DNA from: Candidatus Lambdaproteobacteria bacterium RIFOXYD2_FULL_56_26
Lineage (GTDB): Bacteria; SAR324; XYD2-FULL-50-16
DNA length: 64,000 nucleotides
Assembly (NCBI GenBank): GCA_001783715.1
Contig: MFNF01000001.1
Span: 496,001 to 560,000, forward strand
Direction of reading: 5' to 3'
Every line of letters starts with the position of its first letter. The first letter of the stretch is position 1. Shown in pieces: positions 57,107-64,000 of the stretch. The translations under genes and the position numbers were made by a program. The notes below the pieces were generated by a model. It did no database searches, was not told the DNA's origin, and worked only from the letters and a program-made list of their open reading frames with translations.

Positions 57107-58232
57107 CTTCTTTCCTTTGGAACAGTTCCAACAACAGATCGGAGCCCAAAACACGGGTCGGGCCAAAATGAAAGGACGGCAATTGGGCCAACCCCAAGGC
57201 CCCCAGGTCCCCGGCAAAACCGGGAGCCGCTGGCTGGCCCATGATCTTGGGGGCCACAAACAGGCAGATTCGGTCTATCAGGTTTTGGCCCAAAAAACCA
57301 GCCCAGAGCCCGGCCCCTCCCTCCAAAAGGAGGCTGACCAATCCTTGGCGGTACAATTGTTGGAGCGCCCATTTTGGATCGGGAACCGCTTGGTCGGCGA
57401 CCAGCACCAAAATACCTTGGGCCTCCAACGCTTCGAGCCGAGCTTTGCCGGCTTGGTTGCCCACCACGACAAAACGCCGCTGCGGCTGGGGGTCCAAAAA
57501 ATGGAGGCCGTAGGCAAACGCTCCGGTGGAGGCAAAAACTACCTGGGCCGGTTGCCTCGGGTGGGGCGAACAACGGTCGGTCAAGCGGGGGTTGTCTTGG
57601 TTGAGGGTCTTGCGGCCCACCAGGATGCCCTGGTGCTGGCTCCGCAAACGGTGCCCAAAGGCCCGAGCCTCCGGGCCGGTGATCCATTGGGACTGGCCCA
57701 GAGCGGTGGCGATTTTTCCGTCTAAGGTCACTGCCGCCTTGGCGGTTACGTAAGGCAAGCCGGTGGTGATGTGTTTGTTGAACACCCGGTTGAGGGAGGT
57801 GCAGGCCGGGGCCAAAACCCCGGAGACCACTTCCAGGCCCTGGGCCTTGAGGTAGGCCAAGCTTTGGCCCTGCATCTTGGGATTGGGGTCCAGACAGCCC
57901 ACCACCAAACGGCGGACTTTTTTTTGGAGCAACAGTTGGGTACAGGGGGGAGTGCGGCCTTGGTGGTTGCAGGGCTCAAGGGTAACGTAGAGAGTCGCCC
58001 CTTCCGGGACTTGGTCAAAGGCTTCCAGGGCCTTGACCTCGGCGTGAGGGGCACCGGCCCGCTCATGCCACCCTTCCCCCAACAGCTCTCCGGCAGCAGA
58101 GACCAACAGCGCCCCAACCGCCGGGTTGGGTTCGGTTTGGTCCAAGGTCTTTTCAGCCAAGGTGATGGCCTTGGCCATCCAAGCTTCGTGAGGGTTCAAG
58201 GGACTTTCGGTTAAACGTTGCCGGTGGACCAA
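57087..58232 (-). CDS. ribD: Bifunctional riboflavin biosynthesis protein RibD
   Basis: A 381-residue enzyme. The N-terminal deaminase has HAEVKALEAF and the zinc ligands in PCNHQGRTPPC. The C-terminal reductase has TAKAAVTLDGKIAT and LLLEGGAGLWAGFL. It carries out the second and third steps of riboflavin synthesis. The start is uncertain: TTG at 58232 keeps the usual N-terminal extension, whereas ATG at 58178 (MAKAITLAEKTL) is near the minimal start. fliN lies 16 bp upstream; the two are on the same transcript strand. Confidence 0.94.
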   Translation of the reverse strand: MVHRQRLTESPLNPHEAWMAKAITLAEKTLDQTEPNPAVGALLVSAAGELLGEGWHERAGAPHAEVKALEAFDQVPEGATLYVTLEPCNHQGRTPPCTQLLLQKKVRRLVVGCLDPNPKMQGQSLAYLKAQGLEVVSGVLAPACTSLNRVFNKHITTGLPYVTAKAAVTLDGKIATALGQSQWITGPEARAFGHRLRSQHQGILVGRKTLNQDNPRLTDRCSPHPRQPAQVVFASTGAFAYGLHFLDPQPQRRFVVVGNQAGKARLEALEAQGILVLVADQAVPDPKWALQQLYRQGLVSLLLEGGAGLWAGFLGQNLIDRICLFVAPKIMGQPAAPGFAGDLGALGLAQLPSFHFGPTRVLGSDLLLELFQRKEDVYRLD

Positions 58233-58248
58233 GCCCGGTTTGGAGAGA

Positions 58249-58728
58249 CTATTTCACCACGGCCAGACGTAACACCCGTTCTTCGGCCGACAGGATGTTG
58301 GTGATCTTGGCACCAAACTTTTCGTTGACCACCACCACCTCGCCGGTAGCCAAAAGGTGCCCGTTGACGTAAATCTCCAGCTCTTCGCCCACCAAACGGT
58401 GCAACTCGATCACCGAGCCTTGGCCCAGCGAGAGCAAGTCGGCGATGTACATCTTCGCCCGGCCCACCTCGAAGGTGACCTTGAGCTTGATGTCCATGAG
58501 AAAATCAAGGCTGATGTTGCTTTTGGGGTCTCCGTGGCTTTGGACCGCTCCTTTGGGGTGGCCCAAGGCCAAGGCCTTTTCGACCGGGTCTTCCTCAGGA
58601 GGCAGACCGCCTTCGCTCAAAGCCGCCTGGGCCGCCGCAAAAGGGTCGTCCGCCGCATCCGGGGCCGGAGCTCCCCCGCCGCCCAGTTGGCGCATCGCCG
58701 CTTCAAAGGGATCTATTTCTTCGGCCAT
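58249..58728 (-). CDS. fliN: Flagellar motor switch protein FliN
   Basis: A 159-residue protein with a variable Ala/Gly/Pro-rich N-terminus and the C-terminal SpoA domain: LDFLMDIKLKVTFEVGRAKM, LLSLGQGSVIELHRLVGEEL and IYVNGHLLATGEVVVVNEKFG. FliN forms the C-ring and controls rotor switching with FliG/FliM. It is not next to other flagellar genes here, but lies among riboflavin and CoA genes. ATG at 58728 is preferred to a TTG three codons earlier. Confidence 0.92.
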   Translation of the reverse strand: MAEEIDPFEAAMRQLGGGGAPAPDAADDPFAAAQAALSEGGLPPEEDPVEKALALGHPKGAVQSHGDPKSNISLDFLMDIKLKVTFEVGRAKMYIADLLSLGQGSVIELHRLVGEELEIYVNGHLLATGEVVVVNEKFGAKITNILSAEERVLRLAVVK

Positions 58729-58733
58729 CGCTG

Positions 58734-59027
58734 TCAATTGGCTTGGGGTTGCGGCTGGCTTTGGGGGTCAACCAGGGCCGGGTAACGTCCGATGCATTTG
58801 ATCATGGTGTAGTCTCGCACCGGTTTTGCTGCCGACTTAAAACGGTCTTGGGCGATTTTTTTGCACCAAAAGGGCTCCCCATCCACCACCTTGAGCACAC
58901 AGGAATAATTTGCCTCGCTGCACTCGGGGGGCCGTAGGTACTTGATTGGTTTTCGAGGGCTCCCTTGGGCCGCTGCACCGACCAGCAAGCCAAAGATCAT
59001 CAGCCCCAAGGCCGCTTTTTTGTTCAT
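58734..59027 (-). CDS. Small secreted cysteine-containing protein
   Basis: A 97-residue protein with a signal peptide (AALGLMIFGLLVGAAAQ) and a mature part with four cysteines (PPECSEANYSC, FWCKK, MIKCIGRY), suggesting two disulfides or a metal site. No family is recognised. It lies 5 bp upstream of fliN on the same strand. Confidence 0.65.
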   Translation of the reverse strand: MNKKAALGLMIFGLLVGAAAQGSPRKPIKYLRPPECSEANYSCVLKVVDGEPFWCKKIAQDRFKSAAKPVRDYTMIKCIGRYPALVDPQSQPQPQAN

Positions 59028-59123
59028 CTTTTGGTTCCTTTTTGGGGATCAAGGTAACAGGTGGACTGCTGGTTTCCCTGGCGGTCACACCTCTCTCCCT
59101 AACTCCAAAGCACAATTTGGGCC

Positions 59124-59155
59124 AAAACCGGCGTTAAGCTCCCCTCAGGCCGGTT
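59124..59155 (-). terminator. Terminator overlapping the end of the fumarase gene
   Basis: Read leftward: AACCGGC and GCCGGTT (59155-59149 and 59132-59126) form a 7-bp stem with a 16-nt loop, ending in TTTT. The stem begins inside the last codons of the fumarase gene, so its stop codon lies in the loop. Confidence 0.65.
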
Positions 59156-60755
59156 GGGCAAAGAAGTCGTTGCCTTTGTCATCCACAACGATAAAGGCCG
59201 GGAAATCTTTGACCTTGATCTTATAAATCGCTTCCATGCCCAATTCGGGGTATTCCAGCACTTCCATTTCGGTGATACATTCCTTGCCCAAAATGGCGGC
59301 CGCACCGCCGATCGACCCCAAGTAGAACCCGCCGTGGGCCTTACAGGAATCGGTCACCCCTTTGGTCCGGTTGCCTTTGGCCAACATCACCAGACTGCCC
59401 CCTTCCTTTTGGAAGGTTGGCACATAAGAATCCATCCGCCCGGCGGTGGTGGGGCCAAAGGAGCCGGAAGCATAACCTTCGGGGGTCTTGGCCGGACCAG
59501 CGTAGTAGATGACGTGGTTCTTGAAGTATTCGGGCAGACCTTGGCCTTGGTCCAGCCGTTCCTGGAGTTTTGCATGGGCGATGTCCCTTGCTACAATGAT
59601 AGTCCCCGAGAGCATCAGCCGGGTTTTGATCGGGTATTGGGTCAAGGTTGCCAAAAGCTTTTCCATGCCCAGGTCCAGGTCCAGGTGCAGAGCCGCATCC
59701 TTGCCCCCGGCCCCGTGGGCGGGGAGGTACTGGGCAGGGTTGGTTTCCAGCTGTTCGATGAACACCCCTTCTTTGGTGATCTTGCCTTTGATGTTCCGGT
59801 CGGCGCTGCAACTGACCCCGATCCCCACCGGGCAAGAGGCTCCGTGCCGGGGCAGGCGGATCACCCGAACGTCGTGGCAGAAGTACTTCCCGCCGAACTG
59901 TGCCCCCAGGCCCAAGCCCCAGGTCATCTGCAAGACCTTCTGTTCCAACTCCAGGTCCCGGAAGGCCCGGCCCAGTTCATTGCCCGAAGTGGGCAGCTGG
60001 TCCAATTCCTTGGCACTGGCCATTTTAACGGTTTTTAAGGTCATCTCGGCGCTGGTCCCACCGATCACTACCGCCAAGTGGTAAGGCGGACAGGCTGCGG
60101 TGCCCAGGCTCCTGACCTTGTCTTTGAGGAACTCCATCAACTTGGTGGGGTTCAACAAGGCCTTGGTTTCCTGGTAAAGGTAGGTTTTGTTGGCCGATCC
60201 GCCGCCCTTGGCCATAAACAAAAACTTGTAGGCCCCTTGGCCGTGGCTGTAGAGGTCGATCTGGGCGGGCAGGTTGGTACCGGTGTTGACCTCATCGTAC
60301 ATGGTCAAGGCAGCGGTCTGGCTGTAACGTAGATTGTCGTTTTTGTAGGTATTGTAGATCCCCAGGCTTAAGGCCTCTTCATCGTTGCCGCCGGTGAGGA
60401 CATTTTCCCCTTTTTTCCCGACCACCAGTGCCGTCCCGGTGTCCTGGCAACTGGGGAAGATCTTCTCGGCGGCGATGATGGCGTTTTCCAGGAGGTTGGT
60501 GGCCACAAAGCGGTCGTTCTCCGAAGCGGCCGGGTCCAGCAGGATCGCCTGCAAGGAAGCAAGGTGTCCGGGCCGAAGGAGGTGCGAAACGTCCTTGAAG
60601 GCGGTCTGGGCCAGCAGGGTCAGGGCCTGTGGCTCGACCAGCAAAAACTCCTTGCCGCCGAAGGACTCAAGCCTAACGTGCTCCTGGGTCAGTTTCCGGT
60701 AAGGGGTGGGGTCGGCACCCAATTGGAAGATCTCTTCAAAACGAAAATTTGGCAT
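59145..60755 (-). CDS. fumA: Fumarate hydratase, class I (Fe-S)
   Basis: A 536-residue oxygen-sensitive fumarase of the FumA/FumB type that interconverts fumarate and malate. The three cluster cysteines are likely in [28 protein letters not shown] and [11 protein letters not shown]. The N-terminal alpha region includes [14 protein letters not shown], and the C-terminal beta region includes [14 protein letters not shown]. The ATG at 60755 matches the family start; the frame is open to 60824. Its divergent neighbour is a Crp/Fnr regulator, which may control it. Confidence 0.94.
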   Translation of the reverse strand: MPNFRFEEIFQLGADPTPYRKLTQEHVRLESFGGKEFLLVEPQALTLLAQTAFKDVSHLLRPGHLASLQAILLDPAASENDRFVATNLLENAIIAAEKIFPSCQDTGTALVVGKKGENVLTGGNDEEALSLGIYNTYKNDNLRYSQTAALTMYDEVNTGTNLPAQIDLYSHGQGAYKFLFMAKGGGSANKTYLYQETKALLNPTKLMEFLKDKVRSLGTAACPPYHLAVVIGGTSAEMTLKTVKMASAKELDQLPTSGNELGRAFRDLELEQKVLQMTWGLGLGAQFGGKYFCHDVRVIRLPRHGASCPVGIGVSCSADRNIKGKITKEGVFIEQLETNPAQYLPAHGAGGKDAALHLDLDLGMEKLLATLTQYPIKTRLMLSGTIIVARDIAHAKLQERLDQGQGLPEYFKNHVIYYAGPAKTPEGYASGSFGPTTAGRMDSYVPTFQKEGGSLVMLAKGNRTKGVTDSCKAHGGFYLGSIGGAAAILGKECITEMEVLEYPELGMEAIYKIKVKDFPAFIVVDDKGNDFFAQPA

Positions 60756-60964
60756 CCTTCGGCTGGGGAAAAAGGTTGGCGGTAAAGCTCTTTTTATTCT
60801 GCCAAAGCGGAGGGGGCTTGTCACTTCTTTCTTGCTGGGTGGTCTATCCCGTCATTTTTATATACCATTTTATATTATAAATATATTACTTGCTTAAATT
60901 GCTCGGTTTGGTTAAAATCATACCAAGTTCGGAAAACCAAAACGCAGACCTCAGGGAGAAAAAC
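60756..60964. promoter_or_regulatory. AT-rich divergent control region between fumarase and Crp/Fnr genes
   Basis: A 209-bp region with a strongly AT-rich core (about 60855-60895) in GC-rich DNA. It holds a perfect palindrome TTTATA-T-TATAAA (60869-60881). The fumarase strand reads TATAAT at 60879-60874, a perfect -10 box, but no good -35 box is seen at normal distance, as expected for an activated promoter. AGGGAG with 7-nt spacing precedes the regulator ATG. No canonical FNR box was found. Confidence 0.55.
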
Positions 60965-61648
60965 ATGGGAGTTTCAGGATTGGTCGGACGGGAGAGTTAC
61001 AAAAACCTCAGCGCCCAAGACATTCTCCAGTTTTTTATGGAATACGGCAAACTGACCACTCTGCCCAAAGGCAGCACAATGTTCAGCCCCGGAGAGAAAG
61101 GGGACCGGATCTACTTGATCAACCACGGCGAAGTGAAGGTTTACCGCTCCACCAACGATGGCAAGGAGATCATTTTAGAACTCCTGGGCCCCGGCAGTAT
61201 CCTGGGGGACACCGAAGCCCTGAGCGGCTTGGAGTGGAAAAACACCGCCATCACCAAGCAGGACACCATCGTTCATATGGTCTCCCAAAGGACCTTGCTG
61301 GAGCGCGCCGAAAAGGACCGCAAACTCTCCGCTTGGCTCTTGGAGCGCACCGCCAGAAAACAGTTGGATACCGAAGCCTTGATGGAAGGGCTGCTGTTTA
61401 AAAGCGCCAATTCCAAGGTGGCCCAACTGCTGCTTGATCTGGCCGACCGTTATGGAGTCTTGAGCGACGAAGGGACCCTGATCGATTACCTGATCACCCA
61501 CCAGGAAATCGGCAACACCATCGCCACGACCCGGGAAACGGTTTCTTACGCCTTCATGGAGTTTCGCCAAGCCGGAATGATCGACACGGTCAAACGCCGG
61601 ACGGTGATCAAAGACCGGGCAGCGCTGTCGTTGGTCGCCCAGGAATAA
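60965..61648 (+). CDS. Crp/Fnr family transcription regulator
   Basis: A 227-residue protein: an N-terminal cyclic-nucleotide-binding-like barrel (FSPGEKGDRIYLINHGEVKV; ILELLGPGSILGDTEAL), a long dimer helix and a C-terminal helix-turn-helix (ITHQEIGNTIATTRETVSYA, MEFRQAGMIDTVKRRTVI). The usual Arg-Ser that contacts cAMP is absent (LEWKNTAITKQD), and it lacks the N-terminal cysteines of FNR, so its ligand is unknown. It is divergent from fumarase. Confidence 0.92.
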   Translation: MGVSGLVGRESYKNLSAQDILQFFMEYGKLTTLPKGSTMFSPGEKGDRIYLINHGEVKVYRSTNDGKEIILELLGPGSILGDTEALSGLEWKNTAITKQDTIVHMVSQRTLLERAEKDRKLSAWLLERTARKQLDTEALMEGLLFKSANSKVAQLLLDLADRYGVLSDEGTLIDYLITHQEIGNTIATTRETVSYAFMEFRQAGMIDTVKRRTVIKDRAALSLVAQE

Positions 61649-61671
61649 GAGGGGTCCAGGCCCTTTTTTGG

Positions 61672-61709
61672 AGCGCCCGTCCTTCCCCCCTTTTACCGGG
61701 ACGGGCGCT
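61672..61709 (+). terminator. Terminator after the Crp/Fnr gene
   Basis: AGCGCCCGTCC (61672-61682) and GGACGGGCGCT (61699-61709) form a perfect 11-bp stem with a 16-nt loop, followed by a pyrimidine-rich TTCTCTCC stretch rather than a pure T-run. It separates the regulator from efp-epmA. Confidence 0.75.
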
Positions 61710-61823
61710 TCTCTCCCCCCCTAGCTTCAGGCTTCCCTTTTGGGGCTCTTGCACTTTCAGCGGGCTTGTGGCAGACTTCCCACTTTAAGTGCATCAATCA
61801 CCCCACATCCCCAGCTTTCGGTC

Positions 61824-62384
61824 ATGTACAGCACCAACGAGTTCAAGAAAGGCCTTCGGATCATGGTGGACGGCAACCCCTATGTGATCGTCGAAAACCA
61901 ATTCGTCAAGCCAGGCAAAGGCCAAGCCTTCAATCGAGTTCGGATCAAAAACATCTTAAACGGCAACGTGATCGAACGGACCATGAAGTCCGGCGAAAAG
62001 GTCCCCAAGGCGGATGTCCAGGAAAAAGAGATGCAGTACCTTTACGCCGAAGGTGAGGACTACCACTTCATGGATACCACCAGCTACGAACAGATCGAGC
62101 TCAAAAAGGAGCAACTCGACGACGGCTGGCAGTGGCTGCAAGAACAGATGATGTGCTACGTGGTCTTTTACAACGGCCTGCCGATTTCGGTGACCGTGCC
62201 CAACTTCGTGGAACTGGAAATCACCTACTGCGAGCCGGGCATCAAAGGCGACACCGCCACCAACACCACCAAACCCGCCACCCTTTCCACCGGTGCCACC
62301 GTTCAGGTCCCCCTGTTCGTCAACCAAGGCGACAAGATTCGGATCGACACCCGCACCGGCGACTACATGGAACGGGTGAAGTAA
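61824..62384 (+). CDS. efp: Translation elongation factor EF-P
   Basis: A 186-residue protein that relieves ribosome stalling at proline stretches. It has three beta-barrel domains and the modified loop VKPGKGQAFNRVRIKN, where Lys aligns with E. coli Lys34, the beta-lysylation site. The ATG at 61824 follows a short upstream region without a Shine-Dalgarno sequence. Its partner epmA begins one base after its stop. Confidence 0.97.
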   Translation: MYSTNEFKKGLRIMVDGNPYVIVENQFVKPGKGQAFNRVRIKNILNGNVIERTMKSGEKVPKADVQEKEMQYLYAEGEDYHFMDTTSYEQIELKKEQLDDGWQWLQEQMMCYVVFYNGLPISVTVPNFVELEITYCEPGIKGDTATNTTKPATLSTGATVQVPLFVNQGDKIRIDTRTGDYMERVK

Positions 62385-62385
62385 G

Positions 62386-63312
62386 ATGCCGGTTCCGGGC
62401 CTTGTGGCCCGAGCCCGGCTTTTGTCCGGGCTCCGCCGGTTTTTGGACCAACGGGGTTTGTTGGAAGTGCAAACCCCGCTGCTGGCCTCCTGCCCGGCTC
62501 TGGAAACGGAGATCGAACCCTTTGCTTGCGGCCCCTTTGGCCCCTATCTGGTTTCCTCCCCCGAATACGCCATGAAGCGGCTGCTGGCCCAAGGGTCCGG
62601 GTCGATCTACCAGATCGGCTCCGTCTTTCGGCAAGGGGAGTCCGGCTACAAACACAACCCCGAATTTACCTTGTTGGAATTTTACCTGGTTGGCCAGGAC
62701 CAATGGGGGCTGATGGACTGTTTGGCTGACCTGTTCGAGCAGGTTTTGGGCTGGCCCAGGCCGCAGCGACTGGACTACGGGGAGCTGTTTGCCACCCGGC
62801 TGGGACTTGATCCTTTCGGGTTTTCTTTTGCCCAATTCGAGGCGACCTTGGCCGGATTGGGCCAGGAGGTTCCCGACTTTTTGCGAGACTCCCCAGCGAA
62901 CCAAACCGACCAACTGGACTACCTGTTTGGCCTGTTTCTGGAGCCCCAGTTGGGCCTGGAACAGCCGGTGTTTTTGACCGGCTACCCCCACTTCATGTCC
63001 GCCTTGGCTCGACTGGAGCAGGACGGCAAGCGGTCCGCCCGGTTTGAGGTCTTTTACCGGGGCTTTGAGCTGGGCAACGGGTTTTATGAGCTTAAAGACC
63101 CGGTGGAGCAACGGCGGCGCTTTGAGGAAACCAACTTGGCCCGGACCGCCAAAGGCAAACCGGCTTATCCGTTGGACGAAAAGTTTTTGGCGGCGCTGGG
63201 CCAAATGCCCGATTGTGCGGGCATTGCCTTGGGGGTGGAGAGAATCTTGATGGCTGCGGCAGGGACCCGGCAGATCGGTCAGGTCATGCCCTTCACCTGG
63301 GATCAGGTCTGA
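62386..63312 (+). CDS. epmA: EF-P beta-lysine ligase EpmA (GenX/PoxA)
   Basis: A 308-residue class II synthetase paralogue (LysRS core without anticodon domain) that attaches (R)-beta-lysine to EF-P. Motif 2 lies in YQIGSVFRQGESGYKHNPEF, and motif 3 in CAGIALGVERILMAAAG. Adjacency to efp and the conserved EF-P lysine strongly support the function. The lysine 2,3-aminomutase EpmB that makes beta-lysine is not in this window. Confidence 0.94.
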   Translation: MPVPGLVARARLLSGLRRFLDQRGLLEVQTPLLASCPALETEIEPFACGPFGPYLVSSPEYAMKRLLAQGSGSIYQIGSVFRQGESGYKHNPEFTLLEFYLVGQDQWGLMDCLADLFEQVLGWPRPQRLDYGELFATRLGLDPFGFSFAQFEATLAGLGQEVPDFLRDSPANQTDQLDYLFGLFLEPQLGLEQPVFLTGYPHFMSALARLEQDGKRSARFEVFYRGFELGNGFYELKDPVEQRRRFEETNLARTAKGKPAYPLDEKFLAALGQMPDCAGIALGVERILMAAAGTRQIGQVMPFTWDQV

Positions 63313-63318
63313 GCTGGG

Positions 63319-63633
63319 TCAAGCCTGAGGCGGAACGGCGGTGTTGTATTTGGCCCGGGCGGGCTTCGGGACGGCGACCGCCGGTTTTTCCTCCACTTCC
63401 TCAGTTTCGGCGGACAGCTCTTCCATCGCTTGGTCCAAGAGGTGGCAGGCGGCTTCCATCAACTGCCGGTAGCCGTGCCCCTTTTCCACCAAGCACTTGG
63501 CAAAGCTCCGGCAGAGGATTTGCAGTTCCTGGGCCGAAGCGCCCGGCAGGGGCACCTTCGGTTCGATGGCCCTTTGGCAGTCCAGAGAGCCTCTCTCCAG
63601 CAAATCCGGTTTTTTGTCGCCTTTTTTTGCCAA
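63319..63633 (-). CDS. Unknown small helical protein
   Basis: A 104-residue protein (TTG start with GGAGG 5 nt upstream) with a helical core (QELQILCRSFAKCLVEKGHG, ACHLLDQAMEELSAETEEV) and a Pro/Ala/Val tail. No family is recognised. It is convergent with epmA (6 bp) and follows the next gene on the same strand. The reading frame extends further upstream, so the start is not certain. Confidence 0.5.
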   Translation of the reverse strand: MAKKGDKKPDLLERGSLDCQRAIEPKVPLPGASAQELQILCRSFAKCLVEKGHGYRQLMEAACHLLDQAMEELSAETEEVEEKPAVAVPKPARAKYNTAVPPQA

Positions 63634-63676
63634 CCTTGCCTCCAAACGTCCAGCGCTGATGGAATTCTCTTGTAGC

Positions 63677-64000
63677 TCAATCCACCGGATTTGGCTCCCC
63701 TTTTTTTTCAGGCAGCCGCTCCAAGTCTTCTGGTGCTGGGGGCGAAGGTTCCGCTTGGGGTTGGCCGGTTTGGTCGGTGACCTCGGTCGGCCCATGTTCG
63801 CTTTGGGAGAGGTCCAGGGGTAAAAAATTGGCCAGACCGGTCCACCGCTCCAGCCCCTCCTGGGGGGTCTGGAGGTGGCAGACCAAGGCCAGGGCACAGC
63901 GGCTTTCTTGGACCAACTGGGTAAAAAAGTTTTCCATCGGCCCATCCAACTGGCGCAAAAACAGCTGGCTGATCAGGATCAAACCGGATTCCTGGAACCC
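63677..64000 (-). CDS. Unknown protein, N-terminus outside window
   Basis: The last 107 codons of a gene that enters from the right edge. The visible part has a helical segment (FLRQLDGPMENFFTQLVQES) and a C-terminal Pro/Gln/Glu-rich tail (QPQAEPSPPAPEDLERLPEK). Not enough is present to assign a family. Confidence 0.5.
   Translation of the reverse strand, partial: GFQESGLILISQLFLRQLDGPMENFFTQLVQESRCALALVCHLQTPQEGLERWTGLANFLPLDLSQSEHGPTEVTDQTGQPQAEPSPPAPEDLERLPEKKGEPNPVD

Noticed and set aside
60965-61648. Crp/Fnr gene as an FNR oxygen sensor or as a cAMP receptor
   Set aside because: No N-terminal cysteine cluster, and the cAMP-contacting Arg-Ser is missing; left as family-level only.
63459-63680. 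73-codon frame inside the last genes on the minus strand
   Set aside because: It overlaps a frame with more protein-like composition and a ribosome-binding site; treated as a shadow.

Overview
The window is a 64 kb stretch of core chromosome from a Gram-negative, flagellated bacterium. It carries machinery for lipopolysaccharide export (LptE, LptB), several lipoproteins with clear lipoboxes, an Omp85-type outer-membrane protein, a class A penicillin-binding protein, CheZ and FliN. Menaquinone is probably made by the futalosine route (mqnD). Central carbon metabolism includes a monomeric NADP isocitrate dehydrogenase, a two-subunit 2-oxoacid:ferredoxin oxidoreductase (KorAB) and a class I (Fe-S) fumarase. 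This mix suggests a deep-branching proteobacterial or deltaproteobacteria-like lineage; the sequence alone does not fix the class. No tRNA, rRNA, CRISPR array, transposase or prophage gene was recognised, and the DNA looks like one continuous host chromosome with dense, often overlapping genes.

Layout. 1-11 kb, leftward: an operon mqnD-dnaG-rpoD-LOG-aspS (aspS runs off the left edge), and upstream of it the ribosome/SRP operon ffh-rpsP-rimM-trmD-rplS-yraN-rpsT, separated by a clear terminator. 10.5-13 kb: lptE, then pgi with a Trm112-like gene. 13-21 kb: envelope genes (a membrane protein, a large lipoprotein, a FlgT-like periplasmic protein, an adenylate cyclase, several unknowns, and a single-POTRA Omp85 protein with an overlapping lipoprotein). 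21-26 kb: a RarA-methyltransferase fusion, a rhodanese with an AT-rich inverted repeat in its promoter, hemW and an exported unknown. 25.7-32 kb: cheZ, a tandem-SPOR protein, ftsA, ftsZ and two membrane FHA proteins, a cluster joining chemotaxis, division and probable phospho-dependent signalling. 32-38.5 kb: argJ-pdxB, a large Thr-rich lipoprotein and icd. 38.6-46 kb: lptB, smc, a sensor kinase, a small zinc-binding protein and a U32-family protein. 46-54.5 kb: korAB, PBP1, engB, and envelope or signalling unknowns. 54.5-60.8 kb, leftward: a SPOR protein, coaX, ribE, ribD, fliN, a small Cys-rich secreted protein and fumarase. 61-64 kb: a Crp/Fnr regulator, efp-epmA and two unknowns at the edge.

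How the genes fit together. KorAB, isocitrate dehydrogenase and fumarase are steps of an oxidative or reductive TCA cycle; the window does not show which direction dominates. EF-P and its beta-lysine ligase are adjacent and EF-P keeps the lysine that EpmA modifies. FtsA/FtsZ sit between a SPOR protein, which probably recognises septal peptidoglycan, and FHA proteins, suggesting a division-linked regulatory neighbourhood. An adenylate cyclase and a Crp-like regulator are both present, but the regulator lacks the usual cAMP-contact residues, so they should not be assumed to form a pair.

No clear, wholly new system stands out. The more unusual items are the cheZ-SPOR-ftsAZ-FHA arrangement, the RarA fusion, the kinase-like protein without a recognisable ATPase, the single-POTRA Omp85/lipoprotein overlap, and the palindromic operator of the rhodanese gene.
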